From: Adiantum capillus-veneris
Taxonomy: Eukaryota > Streptophyta > Polypodiopsida > Polypodiales > Pteridaceae
Reading direction: 5' to 3'
NCBI GenBank assembly: GCA_014529385.2
Contig: CM043971.1
Coordinates: forward strand, 59,598,709-59,660,708
DNA length: 62,000 nucleotides
Made by a program: the position numbers and the translations under genes. Positions 44,301-54,670 of the stretch are shown here, in pieces; the stretch's first letter is position 1, and every line of letters begins with the position of its first letter. The notes below the pieces were generated by a model that saw nothing but the letters and a program-made list of their open reading frames with translations, did no database searches and was not told where the DNA came from.

Positions 44301-46185
44301 TTGCACACCCACAGGTTCTAAGAAGTATGCCAATTTATTGCGGGAATGTATCTCTCATGAAGCTCTCAAAGAGGGCATGCAAGCTCACAGTTTCCTGCTA
44401 CGAGACAATATTGATGATGATCGTTTTCTTGGAAATATCTTAGTTGAGATGTATTATAAATGTGGAGCTCTTGAAGAAGCTCGTTGGATGTTCGACAGAC
44501 TGGATTCACCAAATGTTTACAGTTGGAATAACATTATTGCAGCATATGCTCATCATAGGTGTGAAGAAGAAGCTTTACACCTATTTCACGAGATGCTAAG
44601 CTATGTGGAACCCAATAATTTCACTTTTAATATTGTTTTGGGTGTATGTGCCAATCTAGAAGCTCTTGATGAGGGCAAGTTTGTGCATAATCAGGTTGTA
44701 TACTATGGACATGATAATGATATTGATATTCAAACAACCTTACTTAATGTATTTGAAAAGTGTGGAAGGACAAATGATGCTTTAAGAGTTTTTAATAAGC
44801 TACATACACATACTGTAGTGTCGGCCACAGTCATGATTGCAGCGTATGTGCGAGAGAAGCAATTTAAGGAAGCTCTGATGTTGTTCAGATATATACAGAA
44901 AACAGGGATTGAAGTAGATGGGTTCCTCCTCAGCACTACATTAGGGGCATGCTGTGGCCAAGAAGAGTTAGAGGAGGGCAGATGGATTCACTGTTTAGCT
45001 ATCCAGGGTGGTTATGTATCCGACATTGTCATTGAGACTGCACTTATAATCATGTATGGAAACTGTGGGTGTTCTGATGGTGCAGAGACAGTTTTTCAGA
45101 AATCAGTTAGTAGAAGTGTTGTGCTATTTACCTCTTTGATAACAGCATATGTGCAGCTGGAACATTCTGAGAAGGCTCTTCAGATTTTTTGGCAGATGCA
45201 GCATCGGGGTATAGATGTCAATGAGGTTACGTTTGTGAGCATTCTGGGTGCCTGTGCAGACGGCCCATATCTGGAGTATGGACAGATGCTTTATCACCTG
45301 ATTATTAATCATGGGTCTGAGTCAGACTTAGTTGTGGGAAGTGCCATCGTAAACATGTTTGGAAAATGTGGTTGTCCTGAGGATGCACACAATGTGTTTG
45401 ACAAGTTGTCTAAACGAAATGTTGTCACGTGGAACGCGTTAATCACATCATATGTTCAGCTCGGAGATGGAAACATGGCTCTAAAACTTTATAGGCAGCT
45501 TCTGTCCGAAAATCTAAGGCCTTCGGAGATAACTTACGTCTATGCACTTGCTGCTTGTGGAATACTTTCTTATTTAGAGGAGGGAAAATCTATTCATATT
45601 AGCATCACTAAAAGTGGGTTAGAGTCCCATGAAAAAGTTGCAAATGCTCTTGTGAGCATGTATGGCAAATCCGGAGGTTTGATGGAGGCCCTTGCAATTT
45701 TCAACAAATTGCCTGAGCAGGATGTTGTCTCCTGGAACTCTCTTGTCTCGGCATATACTTACCATGGACGCCACAAAGAGGCGTTAGACTTCTTTGAGCA
45801 AATGCAGAAGGGAGGGGTCAAGCCTGATGGGGTTACCTTTATTAGTGTTCTGTCGGCTTGTAGCCATGCCGGATTAATAGTTGAGGGCCTGCAATATCTT
45901 TTTGCAATGAGCCAAGATTATCATATTGAGCCAACAATCGAGCACTATGGATGTGTACTTGACCTTCTGAGCCGCGCAGGGCAGCTAGAGAAAGCTGAGG
46001 ATTTTATCGACAAAATGCCAATTTTGCCTGATTCTGTCGCTTGGAGGAGCTTTTTAACTGCTTGCAAGCTCCATGGCGCCTCAGAGCGAGGTCGGCATAC
46101 TGCAGAAAATGTCATCGATAGCAATGCGCAGGAGGGCCCTCTGTATGTTCTGCTGGCAAATATGCATGTTGCAGATGAAGTATGA
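44301..46185 (+). CDS. PLS-class pentatricopeptide-repeat protein, last exon, E region truncated
   Basis: About 620 codons of tandem PPR motifs. NVYSWNNIIAAYAHH, NVVTWNALITSYVQ and DVVSWNSLVSAYTYHGRHKE alternate with EMYYKCGALEEAR-type S motifs and YVYALAACGIL-type L motifs. SACSHAGLIVEGL, EHYGCVLDLLSRAG and AWRSFLTACKLHG start the E region, as in PLS-E proteins. These bind organellar RNA, mostly for C-to-U editing or processing. The ORF opens without an ATG: KKYANLLRECISHEALKEG is typical N-terminal PPR sequence and follows splice acceptors (TTTAATTTAG or CACCCACAG). An upstream exon with start codon and targeting peptide is therefore missing or beyond the LTR at 44131. It ends LYVLLANMHVADEV then TGA, in the middle of the usual E1 motif, with no E2 or DYW. 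It may be a truncated gene. Confidence 0.85.
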
Positions 46186-46439
46186 ATTATCTTGTAGGGG
46201 GTCTGTTAAAGCCACAAACATTTCCCATGAAGGACAAGCTTGTGTTCTCGAGATTGAATGATCTCAAGCAGCCTTATAACATTTGGTACATTAAGGTACA
46301 AAAAGGCTTTGGGCAAGGTTTTATAAGAATTTGGCTTCATCTGAAAGGCTCTTGAAGGTATGCTTCGATCCCTTCAATTGTAGAAACCGGCCTTAGAAAA
46401 AACACACAAAACTGCGGAAAGGTTCCGACAAATTGTGAG

Positions 46440-47440
46440 CAGATGTATCCCAATGCAATATTTTTGATATTGCACGCAAGTGAGGAGTTAATTTATTGTT
46501 GCAAGGTTTGAGATTGTTGTTATGATATGATCTGTGGTCATGAAACAGTGACGAGCTCAAGAGGGGGAGTGGTGGTGTCGTGCTTAAGAAGGCTCTGAAG
46601 ATTTGATTCATTTAAAATGGCCTTAGAAAAGACCTGTCGATGGTTTCAGGCTTGATTGCATATGGCAAGAAAAGCTACAAAGGCTTAAGAGAGTTAATGA
46701 CTGATTGTGGGCAGATATCTATTTGTGCAATGTGGCTGATGCCTCAACAAGCAGTTGACGTAGAAGTTCATGGCTGCATGGTCTGTGATTACCGTTTATC
46801 ATTCTTGTCGCCAGGAAATAGCTCTTCAAGGGAAGAAGCAAAGGGGTGAATGTCATTGAGCAAAGATTAATCCTAAGGCAAGAAGTAGCAGACTGAGACA
46901 CAGGAAAAGTGGGATTATGATATCATCATGGAGTATCAAGTGGAGGGGGGCATACAAGCAATGTTGTGGGTTCCATCTCTTTTTGCGCCCCCCCCCCCCC
47001 TTCCCCACAAAAAAATAAAAATAAAACTCTGCACCTCCGCGCCACCCCAGCGCGGATAGTGCCGCATGCAAGTGAGGACTTGTTTAATGCTGCAAGCTTT
47101 GAGATTGTTGTCATGATATCTCTGGTCAGCAAGGCAAGGGCATGAGCTCAAAAAGGAAGGTGCCATTCTTTAAGAAGGCTCTGCTAAGACATCAGAAGAT
47201 GCTGGCTTGATCAGAATGCCTTGGAAAAAGATGTCTCTTTGATTTCAAGGAGGCAAGGAAGGATGTACAAGGCTCGACAGTTTTAGGACTGTTTGTGAGG
47301 AAATATCTCTTCGAGCAATGTGGCATAATGCTAAAACAAGCGAGCATTTGAAGTATTCAAGGGAACAATCCTAGTAAGGGGTGGTGTTTCATCGAGCGAA
47401 GATTAGTCCTAGGCAAGGAATACTAGTCCGAAGTGAGTGG
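46440..47440 (+). repeat. Diverged tandem duplication, about 592 bp period
   Basis: GCAAGTGAGGA occurs at 46476 and 47068. Each is followed by TTTGAGATTGTTGT, a CATGAGCTCAA-like block, TTAAGAAGGCTCTG and GAGCAATGTGGC in the same order. It may be part of the former 3' region of the PPR gene. No ORF is convincing. Confidence 0.65.
46988..47000. repeat. Poly-C tract, 13 bp
   Basis: Uninterrupted C run between the two duplicated blocks. Confidence 0.97.
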
Positions 47441-47598
47441 AAATCTGATGCGATCAAGCGAGATTGATCTATTGTTACCTTGTGAATATCTTTTAAAGTT
47501 TTGGACTCCAGCTCTTTTCCTTCCTGTGGGATTGGTAGGTAGCTCTTGTTCTGGTCTATAATAGCACTCCACATCACTTTCTCCCCAAGGCCACTGTC

Positions 47599-47716
47599 AT
47601 GTCAAGAGCTTTAGCTCAAATGGACCTGGTGCTTTTAAAAGGTGGTAGTGGCCTCTTATGTCAAGAGCTCTAGCTCAAATGGACCTGGTGCTTTTAAAAG
47701 GTGATATCCCCTTGTG
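47599..47716. repeat. 59-bp tandem duplication
   Basis: ATGTCAAGAGCTYTAGCTCA and the following TGGACCTGGTGCTTTTAAAA occur at 47599 and 47658, nearly identical. Confidence 0.92.
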
Positions 47717-47739
47717 GTATTCAGGATATCCACATTAGA

Positions 47740-49203
47740 TGTTGAGGGACCAAAAGAAGTTAATGATGATTATATTATGGATCTATGATACTTTCAAACT
47801 GAACAAGTTACTTTGGGAAAATAATGGAGCAAGCTTGGAGAGGCGAGTCTTTTTTGGCCAACCTCCTCCCATGCCCCATGACCAATCTTGCACCCCTCCC
47901 ATGGGGTCTTTCACTTCCCCACTCTTCCCTTCTTGTACATCTTAACTCCTCCATCCCTCTCCCCTTTAACTCTCACCTCACCGCTAGTTTCCTTACAGGT
48001 GAGGTGAGCAGAAGTCTTTTCCCAGGGCCCCTTTCTCTTGCTCTTTCTTTTTTTCCTTCACAAACAACCCCCTTTCCTCCCTCTGTATGGCTCCTTTCTC
48101 TCCCTCCTGCTTTCTACTCCCCCCCCCCCCCCCCCCCCAAATCGAGTCTGTCTTCGACTTGCATTTTCTTCACTGCCAATATGGTAGGTGATGCCATTGG
48201 TAGACTACACATATGTATATCATCTGACCATGATTACTATGATGGTCTGGTTTTACCAAGCCAGATACATTGGCACCTTTGTTGGCGCACACTTGATCAA
48301 ATAATCCCACCTCGAGCTATCATTAGGGAGGGTCGAACACATGGACGTGAATCCATTGCTGTTTAGTACCTACAACGAGATTAATGGATAGATTGTATAC
48401 TAAGGGTCTCGAGTGGGATTACATGGGGTATCTTCGCACTTTATGTGACTGAGTAGAGTACTATGCTACAAGTCCTATCAGAGATAGTTCACTTTACAGT
48501 TGAAGTAAAGGAGGGGTTTATGCTCTTTCCTATCCTTTTAAGTAACCCAACTGTATTGATAGGGGGAGATAGAGGTTTACAGTTGTCCTTGGATGCCCTT
48601 GCTGTTCCATGTGGATGATATTGTTTTTGTTGCTGACTTGCCATAAGGGCTAAGGGGCTGCGGAGATCGGTGGATGCATTGCAGAGCAATACACATGATA
48701 GAGATTTGTCAGCAAAGTTTGGCAAGCCCAAGTGGGTAATATTTAACATCAGAGCATAGTGGGTGAGGGCATATATGGTCGGGAATTGGTGGAGTAATGT
48801 GAGTCGTTTTTAGAGGACCCTTTTTCTATATGAGAGGCAGTGGCTTTGAGTCACGCTTGGACATGTAGTCCTTCGGGCTTGGAGTGGATGTGCTCATTGA
48901 TACAATTTCAAGAGCCATATGGTTGGAGTATAGTTGTTTGATACATTGGTCACGTCCGCATTATTGTAGGGGGTATAGATTTGAGGACCTAATCTAAACA
49001 ATTGTAGTCCGTTGGGCTTGGAGTGGATGTGCTCATTGATAGGGAAGAGTCTAGATGTTGGTACACACAGATGTTTGAGCATTTTCTTTGCATTAGTGAC
49101 AACGGATTTATTTAACTTTGAGATACATGTATTCACGCCTTTCAATGTGTAATGAAGAGCTTTGTAGCTCTTCCATTAGCTATGCAAATAGAGATAGGCG
49201 ATA
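47740..49203. other. No clear gene
   Basis: A CT-rich segment (47860-48180) with a 20-bp poly-C (48119-48138) precedes a 61-codon open run at 48181 (MVGDAIGRLHICISS...). That run has no known family. A 139-bp spaced direct repeat (TGTAGTCCNTNGGGCTTGGA, near 48863 and 49003) and a small hairpin (GAAGAGCT/AGCTCTTC, 49153-49172) follow. Confidence 0.4.
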
Positions 49204-49692
49204 ACCCTCTCTTGCATTAGATTCCACCTTATGAGCCATATGCAGTTACCCTAAGTAACCCTTATTAGCCTTGGTTAGAATCCATGTAATTCGTGTAAGC
49301 TTCAACTTACGGTGGTGTTTTTTGGGGTAAGGCATTTAGCTTACACTCAATGCACGACCAACCTCTAAAGCCAAGCATGCCAACCATGCACCATTATGTG
49401 CATGTATGCATCTCACTTTATAGAGTTCCCTAAACAAATAGTTCTTTATAGTCACATGCTATTTACACATATGATGAACATCACTCTCTAGCAATAAATT
49501 CAACCTTCCTCTCTGATCCTATATAAGGCCATATTGCTTAGCTTGTATTTTGCTCTTCATCCAAATTAATCAAGCGAATCTATTCTCATTGAATGCTCTT
49601 TCTCTAATTTGGTTTGATCCTAATTATTATGAAGTCCTCACTATCATGAATGCTACTAATCTTTATCCACCTTAATTAATCAAACCTTACAA
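49204..49692 (+). repeat. Copia LTR 1
   Basis: Aligns with 51461-51971 (ACCTTATGAGCCATATGCAG, AAGCTTCAACTTACGG, TTAATTAATCAAACCTTACA). The PBS after it is degraded to TGATATCAAAA. Confidence 0.8.
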
Positions 49693-50082
49693 GTGATATC
49701 AAAATTTGTAAGTAACTAGTATCTCCTAATTACGTTAACTAGATCCCTAAGTTAGATTTAGTGCTCTCTCTCCCTAAGCACTAATTTGTTTCATACCTCT
49801 TTTAGGATTAGATTAGTATAACTCAATTCTAGTAATCTCCATCATTGAATTTTGAAAAATCTACACGACCACTACCCTTGTCGATGATTAACAATAATTG
49901 AATTGAGTGTTAATTGTGTGTTTTTCTCCTCTTTTATTTATTATTTGAATTGCTTTTTAACAATCGGTGCCTATATGTATAAACATGTGCATATGAAGCC
50001 CTCATCAAGAGCTTTTGGTTGAATGTACTCATGCTCTATTTAATGCAAGCACCAAGCAATAGCACCTTAATTAATCTTGCGC

Positions 50083-50084
<2 letters not shown>

Positions 50085-50134
<50 letters not shown>
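50085..50134. repeat. (GT)n microsatellite in leader 1
   Basis: About 50 bp of GT. Leader 2 has only a short interrupted GTGTGTGTGTATGTGTG near 52395. Confidence 0.97.
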
Positions 50135-50136
<2 letters not shown>

Positions 50137-50216
50137 CCTTTTGAAAGGGGTGTTGAAGTCAAAAGAGGCCTTCAAAAGATGTATGGGACTCCACTTTTTG
50201 AGGCACATGGCCTAAA

Positions 50217-50218
<2 letters not shown>

Positions 50219-50260
<42 letters not shown>
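50219..50260. repeat. Poly-C tract, 42 bp, in leader 1
   Basis: It lies between GGCCTAAAGG and TTGGCTTCC. The homologous place in leader 2 (52496-52506) has 11 C. Confidence 0.98.
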
Positions 50261-50605
50261 TTGGCTTCCCGCTAGCTTGGATTGCCCACCGGCCTACTTG
50301 GCTTCCCGCACCTGCCCAGCTTTCCCGCGATTGCCCGATTGCTCAAACTTGCCCACGCATGCCCGACCTAGCCACCTTTGCTTGTTTCTCTTTAAAGGCG
50401 TGCTCCCACACCTTCCCTTGATTGGCACCATGGCCTTGCCTCCATATCAACAAGAAGCATAACAATTGAGCAACCTCTTGGTGGTTTAAACAAAGCCTAG
50501 TGTGTATGCATCATGTGAGCTATCGCGCTTTACCCATTGCACTCAAACTTTGTAAAGGGCTTATGGGTACTACCAAATCACTTTGGTAAGACCGCCTTAC
50601 ACACA

Positions 50606-51410
50606 ATGTCCACCAAATACAACGACAAGTTTAATGGCATCGGATTTCAAACCTTGCAGACAAAGGTCAAAGGAGTGCTCATGAAGAAAATTCTTTGGAG
50701 CATCGTAAAATCTCCATCCGGTTTGAGGGAAGTCTTGACACGAACCTTGAACGCTCAACAAAAAGACAAAGATGAGCAAGCACTTGGAATCATCATCACT
50801 ACGCTTGAAGATGACTTCATCCATCACATAGATGATGCTATATCCGTGCTTCATGCTTGGCAAACCCTAGATCGTATTTTTGGTCGAAATGAGCCTCAAA
50901 ATTCAAGTTTATGGTCTCATTATGCAAGAGCAAGACGATGTTGCTAGCCTCGCCAACAAACTTAAAAGTGTCTCAACCCAACTTGTCTATGCTGAGGAAC
51001 AAGTTCCAGATGAGGATAAAATAGCCATCCTTCTCAAAGCCCTACCAAGTAGCTTTGATCACATTGTAACTGTGCTCAAGGAAAAAGATCCCATGCCTAT
51101 AATTGAAGATGTAATCAATTCACTTCTAGAAGAAGAAAAATGAATTTGCACTTATACGAACATAACACATTTATCATACCGAAAAAGATTGCTCACACTG
51201 TGGTTAAAGCAACCACAAATCACAAGATTGCTTCCGCATTAAGGTGTGCCCTCATTGCAACAAGAAAGGACATGCACCCAGTCGGTGTTTCCTCAAAGAT
51301 AATGCTAGGAACCAAAAGAATCCTAGAGATTTCAAAGGTAAAGTACATATAATAGAAGAAAAAGAAGAAGAAAAAGGAGAAGTCAACACTGTCTATTATG
51401 AGGATGTATT
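50606..51410 (+). pseudogene. Copia Gag (UBN2 type) with zinc knuckle, unit 1
   Basis: ATG at 50606, MSTKYNDKFNGIGFQ, then LMKKILWSIVKSP and DEQALGIIITTLEDDFIHHI, typical of the Copia gag-polypeptide (UBN2) domain. A frameshift near 50880, where unit 2 has about 20 extra bases, leads to MSLKIQVYGLIMQEQDD and LVYAEEQVPDEDKIAILLKALP. A further frame change gives an intact CCHC knuckle, CPHCNKKGHAPSRC, near 51247. The tail is Glu/Lys-rich. Protease and pol are missing. Confidence 0.85.
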
Positions 51411-51460
51411 GTAATGGGTTCTAGAAACTTCTCCAAACCCAAATTTTGGAGGTAAGACCT

Positions 51461-51971
51461 ACCCTCTCTTGCAATTAGATTCCACCTTATGAGCCATATG
51501 CAGTTACCCTAAGTAATCCATATTAGCCTTGGTTAGAATCCATGCAATTCGTGTAAGCTTCAACTTACGGGGCGTTTGTTGGGGTAAGGCATTTAGCTTA
51601 CACTCAATGCATGACTAACCTCTAAAGCCAAGCATGCCAACCATGCACCATTATGTGCATATATGCATCCCACTTCATAGAGTTCCCTAAACATATGATT
51701 CTTTATAGTCACATGCTATTCTCTATAGCCACATGCTATTTACACATGTGATGAACATCACTCTCTAGCAATAAATTCCACTTTCCTCTCTAAACCTATA
51801 TAAAGCCATATTGCTTAGCTTGTATTTTTCTCTTCATCCAAATCAATCAAGCGAATCTATTCTCATTGAGCGTTCTCTCTCTAATTTGGTTTGATCCTAA
51901 TTATTATGATGTCCTCACTACCATGATTGCAACTAATATTTATCCACCTTAATTAATCAAACCTTACAAGT
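51461..51971 (+). repeat. Copia LTR 2
   Basis: Copy of 49204-49692, slightly longer through a small internal duplication (TATAGNCACATGCTATT twice near 51705 and 51723). Confidence 0.8.
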
Positions 51972-51972
51972 G

Positions 51973-51986
51973 GTATAAGAGCTTGT
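51973..51986 (+). promoter_or_regulatory. Primer-binding site after LTR 2
   Basis: TGGTATAAGAGCTTG differs by one base from the Met-tRNA PBS TGGTATCAGAGC. Confidence 0.8.
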
Positions 51987-52859
51987 ACATAATTAGTATC
52001 TCCTAATTACGTTAACTAGATCCCTAAGCTAGATTTAGTGCTCTCTCTCTCTCTCTAAGCACTAAAATGTTTCATACCTCTTTTATGATTAGATTATTAT
52101 CACTCAATTATAGTAATCTCCATCATTAATTTTGGGCAAGTCTACACGAACACTACCCTTGTCGATGATTAGCAATAATTGAATTGAGTGCTAATTGTGT
52201 GTTTTTCTCTTCTTTTACTTAACATTTGAATTGATTTTGATAACAATTGGTGCCTATATGTATAAACATGTGCATGTGAAGCCCTCATCAAGAGCTTTTG
52301 GATGAATGTACTCATGCTCTATTTCATGCAAGCACCAATCAATGGCACCTTGATTAATAGTGCATGATATTATGCTTATTGCCAATTAATCAAGTGTGTG
52401 TGTATGTGTGTACCCTTTCGAAAGGGGTGTTGAAGTCAAAAGAGGCCTTCAAAAGATGCATGGGACTCTCCCCTTTTTGAGGCACATGGCCTAAGCCCCC
52501 CCCCCCTTGGCTTCCTACTACCCTGGCTTGCCCACCGACCTACTTGGATTCCCGCACCTGCCCAGCTTTCCTGCGATTGCCCGATTGCCCAAACCTGCCC
52601 ACGCGTGCTTGAAGCTGCCCAACCTAGCCACATTTGCTCATTTCTCTTTAAAGGCATGCTCCCATACCTTCTCTTGATTGGCACCATGGCCTTGCTTCCA
52701 TATGAGTAAGAAGCACAATAATTGAGCAACCTCTTGGTGGTTTAAACAAAGCCTATTGTGTATGCATCATGTGAGCTATCACACTTTACCCATTGCACTA
52801 AAACTTTGTAAAGGGTTTATGGGCACTGCAAAATCAATTTGGTAAGACCGCCCTACACA

Positions 52860-53330
52860 CAATGTCCACGAAAAAACATTGACAAGTTTAATGGCATCGT
52901 ATTTCACACCTGGCAGACAAAGGTCAAAGGAGTGCTCATGGAGAAAAATCTTTGGAACATCGTAAAATGGCCATCCGATTTGGGGGAAGCATAGACACAA
53001 ACCTTGAACTCTCAACAACAAGCCAAAGATGAGGAAGCACTTGGAATCATCATCACTGTGCTTGAAGATGACTTCATCCATCACATAGATGATGCTACAT
53101 CCGTGCTTCATGCTTGGAAAACCATAGAGCGTATTTTTGGTGCTTGAGGTAAGCGTTCCAAAATGAGCCTCAAAATTCAAGTTTATGGTCTCATTATTCA
53201 AGAGCAAGATGATGTTGCTAGCCTCGTCAACAAACTGTCAACCCAACTTGTCTATGCTGAGGAAGAAGTTCCATATGAGGATACAATCCCTATCCTTCTC
53301 AAAGCCCTGGACAAGTTTGCCACAATAATT
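52860..53330 (+). pseudogene. Copia Gag, unit 2 (truncated)
   Basis: Same order as unit 1 (FNGIVFHTWQTKVKGVLM, EEALGIIITVLEDDFIHH, MSLKIQVYGLIIQEQDD, LVYAEEEVPYEDTIPILLKAL) with several shifts and stops. It ends near 53310, before the zinc knuckle. Confidence 0.8.
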
Positions 53331-53335
53331 GTAGT

Positions 53336-54670
53336 TTAGAGAGGTGGTGCCTTGTGTACCAATGCTAACAATGGTTGCAAGGATTCTAATATTGATTTTA
53401 CCTTGAATAAATTTGTTACTTGGAGCTCTACATGTTAAAATGGTGAATTAAATTCTAGTGATTTTTGGGAAATCAATGTTATATGTGATTTCTTAGATTC
53501 AAAGATTGGGAATGACAAAGCCCCTATGAATCAATCAACAACTGTAGAATCTATTGATTCTCTCATTTATGAAGTGCCCAAGACGGACGATATTTCTATA
53601 CCAAAGTCTAGTGATGTGCAGCTTGAGCAAGCTTGTAGTAATGTGGACCAAGAAATCAGTGCTCTAACAATCCAACCTACTTCAAAAGAGGTGGAAACAT
53701 TTGTTCTTGAGCCATTTTCAATTGCTGCTACTTCATCTAGTATAAACGATCATCCTTCCAATTATATTGAATTTAAATGGTCTATTATTGAAGCAGCGTT
53801 CCCTTCAGCCATCCTCACACCACAAGTCAATGCAAATGGATTCAAAATGATATATTATACTTAGGCTAGGTTGCATACAATTCTTGATGACTATATTACA
53901 TAAATTTAATGTTGCAATCTGGTCAACAGCTACTAGGGACAATGTGCTTCAAATTCTTAGAGCACTAAACAAGTCAGCTTGATACATTACCTTTCTTTGC
54001 AGTCTGGTATCAAGAAGGTTGCTACACCGCTCAAAGCCAAAAATTATTTAGACATGACAATCCAAATGTTGAGGCAATGTTCAAGCCTTTGGCCAAAATT
54101 TCCATGGGGTTTGAATGTGATCCAAAAAGAACAATGCTTATTGATGACTCTCCTTAGAAGGGATGTATTTCACTTGATGGTGAAAAAATGGTTGACAATG
54201 TGCTCTTGGGGGAGCTGCTTCCCTACTTGCTTTAGCTTGATGAGAGAAGGGATGTGCACGATTTGGTTGCTTCTAATCGTTATGGAAAACTTGAAGTAAC
54301 AAATAGCAGGGAATACAAAGAATCATAGAGTATTGGAAGCATAAAAAATGGTGCCTGGTTAGCTAAGGTGTTCTTTACAAGAAGAATACCACCTGCAAAA
54401 TATGACAAAAGTGAAACTACCCTTGATGAAAAACTGTACCAAGCAAGTGACACAAGCCACCATAGTGAAATAAGAAGAGTTCAAATACAAGAAATATTGG
54501 CAAAGGAAGGTACACCCATTGAAATCATGAAGCCACCATAATTGATCTCTTTAGCCAAGCAATTGGGTTCTAGCACAAAAGGACCATTGAAGGCAACCAC
54601 TGCAAAGGCGTATATAAATAAGGTGAAAGTTGAGAACAATCTTCTAAAGATAGATAGAAAAAAGCCCTAA
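53336..54670 (+). pseudogene. FCP1/NIF-like phosphatase relic, copy 1
   Basis: The N-terminal part (53336-53864) is a Ser/Asn/Asp-rich region with one TAA, including MNQSTTVESIDSLIYEVP. At 53880 a shifted frame gives FLMTILHKFNVAIWSTATRD, followed by NVLQILRAL; the AIWSxAT motif is characteristic of the FCP1/NIF (HAD phosphatase) family. After a splice-acceptor-like TTTCTTTGCAG (53993-54003) the frame has WYQEGCYTA, PLAKISMGFECDPKRTMLID, then DSP and a TAG. GELLPYLL and RRDVHDLV then match the C-terminal end of plant FCP1-like proteins. At least four stops interrupt it. The DxDxT-type catalytic start is missing in this copy. Confidence 0.75.

Larger units (their letters stand above)
49204..53330 (+). 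mobile_element. Ty1/Copia element in LTR-leader-gag-LTR-leader-gag tandem form
   Basis: Unit 1 (49204-51450) and unit 2 (51461-53330) have the same order: an LTR of about 490-510 bp, a PBS, a leader of about 0.85 kb and gag. Between gag 1 and LTR 2 there is no pol, only about 50 bp. After gag 2 the sequence changes to an FCP1-like relic. The arrangement can arise by unequal recombination between element copies, or by deletion of pol in a tandem pair. Confidence 0.8.

Noticed and set aside
49153-49172. Hairpin GAAGAGCT/AGCTCTTC as a terminator
   Set aside because: A factor-independent terminator is not meaningful in a plant nuclear genome, and there is no gene end here.
50077-50421. ORF with poly-Cys/Val and poly-Pro in the Copia leader
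   Set aside because: Generated by (GT)n and poly-C. The homologous leader 2 lacks the frame.
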